Under the pieces are notes generated by a model. It saw only the letters and a list, made by a program, of their open reading frames with translations. It searched no databases and had not been told where the DNA came from. From a virus, in the IMG/VR virus record IMGVR_UViG_3300028840_001224, positions 1-27,983 of that record: a stretch of 27,983 bases of DNA; one strand, given 5' to 3'. The position numbers and the translations under genes are program-made. Shown piece after piece: positions 23,680 through 27,983 of the stretch (positions are counted from its first letter, which is position 1; every line of letters starts with the position of its first letter).

Positions 23680-25263
23680 CTAGTTCGCTCCCTTCAGAGC
23701 AAGCTTGCGACCGCTGGACTTCTTGGGCTTGAAGTCGCAGGCCTTGCTCATCTCGTAGGTGCCGGGGTAGGAGGCGGAGAGGAACGTGCCGTCTGCCTGC
23801 TTCCGAAGGGACCGAACGGAGTCCGGTGCGCTCTTCGTGACAGGGACGATGTAGCTCTCGCCCACTTCCTTCACCGGCTTGTTGAGCTTGTATGCGATCT
23901 CGCACGCGTTGCGGATCTCGGCTCCCGTCCACCCGGTGTCATCCGGGAGGGGAGAGTCGAGGGGATGCCCGTACTTCTTCAGGTACACGGGCCACAGGCT
24001 GGAACGCTCCTCGTCAGTGAGGAGGTCGAAGTACCAGATCTGGAGCTTGAAGCGACGAAGAAGCTCAGGAGGAAGCACGTCGAGCTTGTTGCAAGTGGCC
24101 AGGACGAGGACGTTCTTGCCACCGATGCTCTTGATGGTGCGGAAGGCCTCGCGGAATGCCTGCTCGGACTCCCCGACGTGCTTGCCCTTCATGGACCCGG
24201 TGTCCATCACGATGGTAGGCACGTTGTGGTGCGCTCCGATGGACTCGGTGAGCACCGTCTTGCCGGACCCTCGGATGCCCACCAGGATGGCTCCGTTCCA
24301 CTCGTTGCCTTCCATGTTGGTGAGGAACTGCTCGTGGAGATCCTGGGTGACTCCGGTGTTGTCCCCCGCACCGCCACCGGAGCCGAGTCCTGCGAGAGCC
24401 TTGTCGATCTCATCGATGCGAACGACAAGCTCCGGGGGTTCTGGCCCAGCCCAGAGATCGTTGAGCATCCCGGTGACCTGGTCGAGGCCACGGAGATCCT
24501 TGAGGTCCGGGCCGTCGAGGGTCATGGTGAGACCCTTGACCTTGCTCACCGCCTTCTGCTTGAGGTCCCAGGCGTGCGCGAGGTCGATCTCGCCGGCATC
24601 CGGGTTGAGCGCAAGGGACATGGCGAGCACCTGTTCCGCCTCGAAAGCGGAGAGCCCACGCACGCTGCGCGTGACCTTCTTCAGGTACTCGTCATCGGGC
24701 TTCGACAGGTCAGCCGAGTCATGTAGCTCACGAACGATGGTGGCGTAGCCCTCGTGCTCCGGGAGGGGATCGTCCAGCAGGATCACATCGTGGACGATCT
24801 CATCCGGGAAGGTGAAGTCAGGAGAGAGCATGATGAGCATATTCCCCTGCGCCTTGAACGTGTCCCTGGTATTGAGCACCAACTGGACGAGTTCGTTCTG
24901 GACCTGAGAGTCATGCAGGAAGCGGTTGAAGCTGTGAGCGATGAGCACAACCTCCTTCTCTGCCTGGCCCTCGACCTGGCCCAGCTTCGATGCCGTGCGG
25001 ATGGCGGCGACGGGATCGGACGTGGCTGTCTTGATCTCGTCGGCGTCCATGTCCAGCGAGTCCGCCAGTTCCTGGAGCACGACCTCGGCGGTCTTGTTGA
25101 GGGCCATGTAGCCGTTGCCCCGGTCCCAGGAAACGACCGGGAGGCCACCGTTGAGGCTCTCCGCGATGGTCTGCGCGAGGGCCGGCTGGTCCGGCGTAGT
25201 GACCGCGATCAGCGGCGTGGAGACGCGCTTCGCAGCCTTCAAGGAATCAATCAGGGACTTCAT
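23680..25263 (-). CDS. Ycf46-like AAA+ ATPase with permuted motif order, 527 aa
   Basis: The N-terminal half follows Ycf46: LIAVTTPDQ (18-26), VVSWDRGNG (43-51), AHSFNRFLHD (109-118), IMLSPDFTFPDEI (144-156), DPLPEHE (165-171), RGLSAFEAEQ (202-211). The AAA+ core is out of order: Walker-B-like ELVVRIDEIDKA (278-289) plus the following helix (307-318) comes first, then Walker A GIRGSGKT (329-336), VMDTGSM, VGESE (363-367), then sensor 1 LATCN (388-392), LPPELLRRF (397-405) and GWTGAEIRNA (444-453). In ordinary AAA+ proteins Walker B lies between VGESE and sensor 1. AAGGAGGACAG fixes the start. It is probably an oligomeric ATPase working with the nearby DUF1257 and DUF2997 proteins. Confidence 0.88.
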   Translation of the reverse strand: MKSLIDSLKAAKRVSTPLIAVTTPDQPALAQTIAESLNGGLPVVSWDRGNGYMALNKTAEVVLQELADSLDMDADEIKTATSDPVAAIRTASKLGQVEGQAEKEVVLIAHSFNRFLHDSQVQNELVQLVLNTRDTFKAQGNMLIMLSPDFTFPDEIVHDVILLDDPLPEHEGYATIVRELHDSADLSKPDDEYLKKVTRSVRGLSAFEAEQVLAMSLALNPDAGEIDLAHAWDLKQKAVSKVKGLTMTLDGPDLKDLRGLDQVTGMLNDLWAGPEPPELVVRIDEIDKALAGLGSGGGAGDNTGVTQDLHEQFLTNMEGNEWNGAILVGIRGSGKTVLTESIGAHHNVPTIVMDTGSMKGKHVGESEQAFREAFRTIKSIGGKNVLVLATCNKLDVLPPELLRRFKLQIWYFDLLTDEERSSLWPVYLKKYGHPLDSPLPDDTGWTGAEIRNACEIAYKLNKPVKEVGESYIVPVTKSAPDSVRSLRKQADGTFLSASYPGTYEMSKACDFKPKKSSGRKLALKGAN

Positions 25264-25272
25264 CTGTCCTCC

Positions 25273-25662
25273 TTACTCCTGGCCGTAGACGATGCGGTTC
25301 ACGCACTCGTTCGCCTCGACCTCTGTCCAGCAACCAGGCCTGCCGTACTTCTCCTTGCAGCCGCCAAGGTGGCAGACCTCGTGGCCGGCGAGTTCGTTCA
25401 GGTAGCTGAACGACCCATCGTGGATCGTCTGCCTGTGTGCGTTCACAACGTTCCCACCAGGCGTAGCCCATGCGGCCATCCAGCCGCCGTTCGGATTCTC
25501 GTGGAACTCCACGTAGCAGGGGCCATGCTCCAGCACGCCGCAGTAGTGCTCGACCTTGGCGATGAAGAACGCTTCCTGCTCGTTCACGGGATCGGGGGAT
25601 GAGAACTCGGCGTGGCCGCACCCAATCCCCCAGAGTGCGAGCGCCGCGATCAGGATCCGCAT
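25273..25662 (-). CDS. Lipoprotein with HExxH zinc-metallopeptidase motif, 129 aa
   Basis: ATG 25662 shares a base with the upstream TGA (TGATG). Residues 1-15 (MRILIAALALWGIGC) are a signal peptide with a lipobox, so the mature N-terminus is Cys15. The mature protein carries LAGHEVCHLGG (91-101): His94, Glu95 and His98 form an HExxH zinc site, with Glu114, Glu116 or Glu119 as candidates for the third ligand. Six further Cys may form disulfides. The domain is small for a metallopeptidase, so an inactive or minimal version is possible. It is predicted to act in the periplasm or at the cell surface. Confidence 0.72.
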   Translation of the reverse strand: MRILIAALALWGIGCGHAEFSSPDPVNEQEAFFIAKVEHYCGVLEHGPCYVEFHENPNGGWMAAWATPGGNVVNAHRQTIHDGSFSYLNELAGHEVCHLGGCKEKYGRPGCWTEVEANECVNRIVYGQE

Positions 25663-26051
25663 CAGTGAAACTCCGTTGGGGACACAGACTCGCCACCCTC
25701 GCAGGGGAAGTGGCGGATCAGCATGGCCGAGGTGATGAGGCGGACGGCCCCAGGCTTGTTCCACATCTCTGGGAACTCGTTCGCTATGTTGATCCACATC
25801 CGGGCGAGTTGCCCGTTGGTCTCGCTGGTCAGACCCTGGTAGCACTTCATGGTCACGAACATCCCGTCATCGACTCCACGGATGTAGCCGAGGGCGTAGC
25901 CGTAGTGGATAGCCTCCCATCCACTCGGCCCATCCTGCTCCAGGGCGCGGATCATGCCCTGGACGCTGTTCATCGGCATGGGCGGGGGCTCACCGGCGGT
26001 TGCGATTGCTCCCGCCAGGCAGAGAGTCACGGCGATCAATGCTTTCTTCAT
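25662..26051 (-). CDS. Exported Rap1a/Tai-like protein, 129 aa
   Basis: The start ATG follows the previous TAG directly. Residues 1-19 (MKKALIAVTLCLAGAIATA) are a Sec signal. The mature part matches the Rap1a/Tai immunity-protein pattern: YALGYIRGVDDG (52-63), a first Cys (70), a Gln-containing helix (QLARMWINIANEFPEMW) and the ending AMLIRHFPC (109-117) with a second Cys. In Serratia and others such periplasmic proteins neutralise peptidoglycan-cutting T6SS effectors. A phage copy could protect the cell during infection or control a phage lysin. It is coupled to the HExxH lipoprotein downstream. Confidence 0.7.
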   Translation of the reverse strand: MKKALIAVTLCLAGAIATAGEPPPMPMNSVQGMIRALEQDGPSGWEAIHYGYALGYIRGVDDGMFVTMKCYQGLTSETNGQLARMWINIANEFPEMWNKPGAVRLITSAMLIRHFPCEGGESVSPTEFH

Positions 26052-26216
26052 CTACTCGTCTCCTTCTTCGTTGTACTGGTTGAGGCACTTCTTGTTGCAG
26101 ACCCAGGCCTCGTAGGGCTCCCCCTTGGTAGCGACGAGGAAGCCTAGATAGATTGCGCTCCTGGAGTTGGTGCGGATCGTCTTGCGGCAGTGGTAGCAGG
26201 CCCGCTTAGAAGTCAA
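26052..26216 (-). CDS. Small treble-clef-like zinc protein, 54 aa
   Basis: A TTG at 26216 sits six bases after AGGAGG and is the best start; a GTG two codons earlier abuts the ribosome site. The product has CYHC near its start and CNKKC near its end, a CxxC...CxxxC pattern of treble-clef zinc fingers, around a strand-rich middle (SAIYLGFLVATKG). It overlaps the upstream gene by 11 bases. Function unknown. Confidence 0.6.
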   Translation of the reverse strand: MTSKRACYHCRKTIRTNSRSAIYLGFLVATKGEPYEAWVCNKKCLNQYNEEGDE

Positions 26217-26397
26217 CGTCACCCTCCTGCATCGGGTAGAACTCGACGCTCTCAAACTCTGGGCGTGGGGGAGTGAAGAGGTCCCGTAGGATCCGCTCCT
26301 GGAGCGCGTCCTCGTGGAGATCGTCAATGATCTCCCGAAGCGCGGCCTGATCGGTGAGACTCTTCGAGTGCTTGAGGTCCATGAGGTACTGGTTCAT
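26206..26397 (-). CDS. Hypothetical acidic protein, 63 aa
   Basis: GGAGGGTTGAT precedes ATG 26397. The protein is acidic and mostly helical (DQAALREIIDDLHEDALQER) with an acidic C-terminus (QEGDVDF) whose codons contain AGGAGG, the ribosome site for the next gene. No family recognised. Confidence 0.62.
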   Translation of the reverse strand: MNQYLMDLKHSKSLTDQAALREIIDDLHEDALQERILRDLFTPPRPEFESVEFYPMQEGDVDF

Positions 26398-26432
26398 ATC
26401 AACCCTCCACTAGAGAGACGCGCCAGCCGTTG

Positions 26433-26849
26433 CTATCTGACACGCTCCAGGTAGCCACCGTAGTAGCCGTTGCTGGAGTTGCGGTACTCGACCTTGATGG
26501 ACTCCCCGTTGTTGAGGCGCAGGATGGTCTGGTAGGACTGGAGGTAGTCCCCCATGTCCTCCTCACCGTCCCATCCGTGCTCCATGCGCTGATCCTCGAC
26601 GGCCAGAACCTCCAGCCCCTCGACGGTGTCGGGAGCTTCGAGGTGCTCGAACCAGGAGTGGGAGCAGCAGTCTCCCTCGGCGGTGAACTCGGCCTTGCCC
26701 CCATCCTCGAACTCGAACACGAGGACGGTCTTGTCGTCACGCAGGGACACGGCCTTGAGCTTGCGGTTGGCGAAGTCTTGCCAGTCGCCCCCGAAGTCGC
26801 CAGTCAGCCTCATAAGGTTCCTCGCGAACCCCTCGTCGTACTCTTCCAT
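26433..26849 (-). CDS. Hypothetical phage protein, possibly DUF7448-like, 138 aa
   Basis: ATG 26849 shares its last base with the upstream stop (TGATG), and AAGGAGGAG lies upstream. The core pattern is beta-rich: LKAVSLRDDKTVLVFEFEDG, then AEGDCCSHSWFEHLE, then EVLAVEDQ and ILRLNNGESIKVEYRNS. The CCS-x-SWFEH motif is characteristic of a small group of phage hypotheticals that I associate, with moderate confidence, with DUF7448. It may bind metal through the Cys pair. Function unknown. Confidence 0.68.
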   Translation of the reverse strand: MEEYDEGFARNLMRLTGDFGGDWQDFANRKLKAVSLRDDKTVLVFEFEDGGKAEFTAEGDCCSHSWFEHLEAPDTVEGLEVLAVEDQRMEHGWDGEEDMGDYLQSYQTILRLNNGESIKVEYRNSSNGYYGGYLERVR

Positions 26850-27001
26850 CACTCCTCCTTCAGCGTGACCTTGAGGAAGGTCTCCGCCTGGTCGAACGTC
26901 TTGTTCCTCTTCTTGGGGTCTACGTCCCACGATGCGCGGTGCGTCACGATCTCGATGCCGTCATCGTTGGTGACCTCGACTGTGATCTTCACCCGCTTCA
27001 T
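26849..27001 (-). CDS. Small hypothetical protein, 50 aa
   Basis: ATG 27001 overlaps the previous stop (ATGA) and GGAGG lies upstream. The sequence MKRVKITVEVTNDDGIEIVT predicts a beta-hairpin followed by a short basic helix, and ends in VTLKEE, whose codons carry the ribosome site of the next gene. No family recognised. Confidence 0.6.
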   Translation of the reverse strand: MKRVKITVEVTNDDGIEIVTHRASWDVDPKKRNKTFDQAETFLKVTLKEE

Positions 27002-27219
27002 GGGTCCTCCTTCGTCTTCGCAATGTCCAGGATGCTCGGCTGCGGGTCGATCTCCTGTAGCACGCGCAGCGCAGCCTGAGTCTTCGAGGCGTGGATCCAC
27101 TTCTTCTCCGGCCAGGCCCCGGTCATGGCGCGGAACGCTCTCACGTCATCCGCGATCCGCTTGCGCCACCGCTTGTAGCGACGCCTCTCCTCTGGGGTTG
27201 TCGTCTCTGCGTACCTCAT
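26998..27219 (-). CDS. Small basic protein, 73 aa
   Basis: AGGAGG six bases upstream favours ATG 27219 over an in-frame ATG at 27234. The N-terminal half is very basic (PEERRRYKRWRKRIADDVRA) and helical, followed by GAWPEKKWIHASKTQAALRV. It may bind nucleic acid by charge alone. No family recognised. Confidence 0.6.
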   Translation of the reverse strand: MRYAETTTPEERRRYKRWRKRIADDVRAFRAMTGAWPEKKWIHASKTQAALRVLQEIDPQPSILDIAKTKEDP

Positions 27220-27230
27220 GTCTGGCCTCC

Positions 27231-27554
27231 TCACGCCGTGAACGAGAGGTCTGAAATGAGCCGAAGGGACTCGCTCCCGTCGTACTCCTCGATGATGAAG
27301 GCGGTCCCCTTGTCGAGCCAGTGGACCTCCACCTGGTCGAGGCCACCCGAGTAGGGGTACTCCTCACCGAACCAGGCCTTAAGGTCATCCTCGGTGACCT
27401 CCTCGTTGGCGAGAACCTTCTCGACCAAGCGGCTGTCGAACATGGCCTGCTCCTGGTGCTCGCGGCCGGCCCAGGTGCTCCAGCCCGCGCCGAATCCGGG
27501 GGACACCAGTACGGCCACCTGATCACCTCGCTCGTACTTCTTCCACTCGCTCAT
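27231..27554 (-). CDS. Hypothetical acidic protein, 107 aa
   Basis: The start ATG directly follows the preceding TAG. The product has a strand-rich N-terminus (DQVAVLVSPGFGAGWSTWAG), an acidic helix (EKVLANEEVTEDDLKAWFGE) and a second strand pair (VEVHWLDKGTAFIIEEYDG), indicating a compact alpha/beta domain. No motif or family recognised; similar small acidic proteins are frequent at the start of phage early operons. Confidence 0.65.
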   Translation of the reverse strand: MSEWKKYERGDQVAVLVSPGFGAGWSTWAGREHQEQAMFDSRLVEKVLANEEVTEDDLKAWFGEEYPYSGGLDQVEVHWLDKGTAFIIEEYDGSESLRLISDLSFTA

Positions 27555-27764
27555 CTAGTCCTCCCACCACTCCCACTCGTCGTAGTCGTCAAGCTCAGGG
27601 ATGTACTCTGGGTATCCCTCTCGGTCTACGCCTTCCGCCTGGAGCGCGGCTTCCACGTCTCTGCGCTCGTTCCTGGCCTTCCCACGAGGCGCACGGCGGT
27701 CCTTCATGGCCTTGCCCTTGCCCCGCAGGGCGAGAGCGTAGGCGACGGGGTTGCGTCCCTTCAT
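27555..27764 (-). CDS. Small phage protein, first gene of the leftward operon, 69 aa
   Basis: AGGAGGCGCAACC precedes ATG 27764, so the longer upstream extension of this frame is not needed. The N-terminus is basic (KGRNPVAYALALRGKGKAMK, then DRRAPRGKARNERRD) and the C-terminus acidic and aromatic (DDYDEWEWWED). The opening RNPVA-x-AL is common in small hypothetical phage proteins. Being promoter-proximal, it would be expressed first. Function unknown. Confidence 0.65.
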   Translation of the reverse strand: MKGRNPVAYALALRGKGKAMKDRRAPRGKARNERRDVEAALQAEGVDREGYPEYIPELDDYDEWEWWED

Positions 27765-27983
27765 GGTTGCGCCTCCTGGAGCGGCGGACGGGAGCCGCTG
27801 ATATAACCCCCGCCCGCCAAGTTCCTGCCAACTATCAGCTATCGGGGCGTGACGCGTTGAGGGTGCCCCAAGTCCCTCGCTCCGGTGCCTGTGTGTTTCA
27901 GTTGGCTTTACGTCACCAACGCATCGATTCACCTCCCGCGTTGAGTTGAATGCAGAGTAGTAGAGGCCACCCTCAAGTGAGAG
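27765..27983 (-). promoter_or_regulatory. Upstream region of the long leftward operon
   Basis: These 219 bases hold no convincing gene. On the minus strand a TTATAT (27801-27806) 36 bases before the first ATG could be a -10 box; the nearest -35-like TTGGCA (27827-27832) is 20 bases away, longer than usual. A 9-base inverted repeat TTGAGGGTG (27857-27865) / CACCCTCAA (27968-27976) and a second GCGTTGAG copy suggest operator-like sites. The promoter call is tentative. Confidence 0.35.

Noticed and set aside
23879-24748. 289-codon plus-strand frame opposite the AAA+ ATPase
   Set aside because: It is low-complexity Ser/Arg-rich antisense of a gene with intact ATPase motifs.
27765-27932. Longer version of the first leftward gene starting near 27932
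   Set aside because: The upstream start abuts its putative ribosome site, while ATG 27764 has a well-spaced AGGAGG.

Overview
This window looks like part of a large, G+C-rich tailed-phage genome or a closely related metagenomic virus. The evidence is a dense array of 34 tRNA genes, long runs of tiny genes joined by 1-4 base stop/start overlaps (ATGA, GTGA, TGATG), a DnaB-type replicative helicase, a RecT-type annealing protein, a RecB/Cas4-type nuclease, a NinG-like HNH protein, fibre-like protein sequence, and the absence of host housekeeping genes. The host is not evident. Two lipobox proteins and a Rap1a/Tai-like exported protein suggest, but do not prove, a Gram-negative host.

Layout. 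Positions 1-880 hold the 3' end of a plus-strand gene and three small plus-strand genes for very basic proteins, probably virion-associated. A minus-strand island (882-1280) carries tRNA-Gln and a small exported protein. Positions 1313-3692 return to the plus strand: a 98-residue protein, a 560-residue fibre-like protein with an N-terminal Sec signal, and a 126-residue protein whose 3' end runs antisense into tRNA-Cys. From 3659 to 7806 there are 33 tRNA genes, all on the minus strand and all with encoded CCA. With tRNA-Gln at 882 the set covers all 20 amino acids. Three small protein genes (DUF458/YkuK-like, HNH, zinc finger) sit in the array, and each ends inside the next tRNA. Several 70-160 base gaps hold inverted repeats but no recognisable gene.

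From 7835 to 27764 nearly everything is minus strand and translationally coupled. In order along the window come a NinG-like HNH protein, a ParB-like protein, a stand-alone radical SAM protein and coiled-coil proteins. They are followed by the replication/recombination block (DnaB, RecT, PD-(D/E)XK nuclease, XRE-type regulator). Next come a cysteine-rich lipoprotein, an AIPR-family protein, and a block with DUF2997, DUF1257 (Ycf35-like) and a Ycf46-like AAA+ ATPase. The last stretch holds a lipoprotein with an HExxH motif, a Rap1a/Tai-like protein and small hypotheticals. The leftward transcription unit probably starts in the 219-base gap at 27765-27983.

The most striking observation is in the Ycf46-like ATPase (23680-25263). 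Its AAA+ motifs are in permuted order: the Walker-B-like strand (IDEID, residues 283-287) comes before Walker A (GIRGSGKT, 329-336), and sensor 1 follows the VGESE segment. The protein shares its gene block with DUF1257 and DUF2997, families that accompany Ycf46 in cyanobacteria and plastids. Other notable points are three leucine tRNAs without the long variable arm, two threonine tRNAs with a minimal D-arm, and a stranded gene tail between tRNA-Ile and the DUF458 gene.
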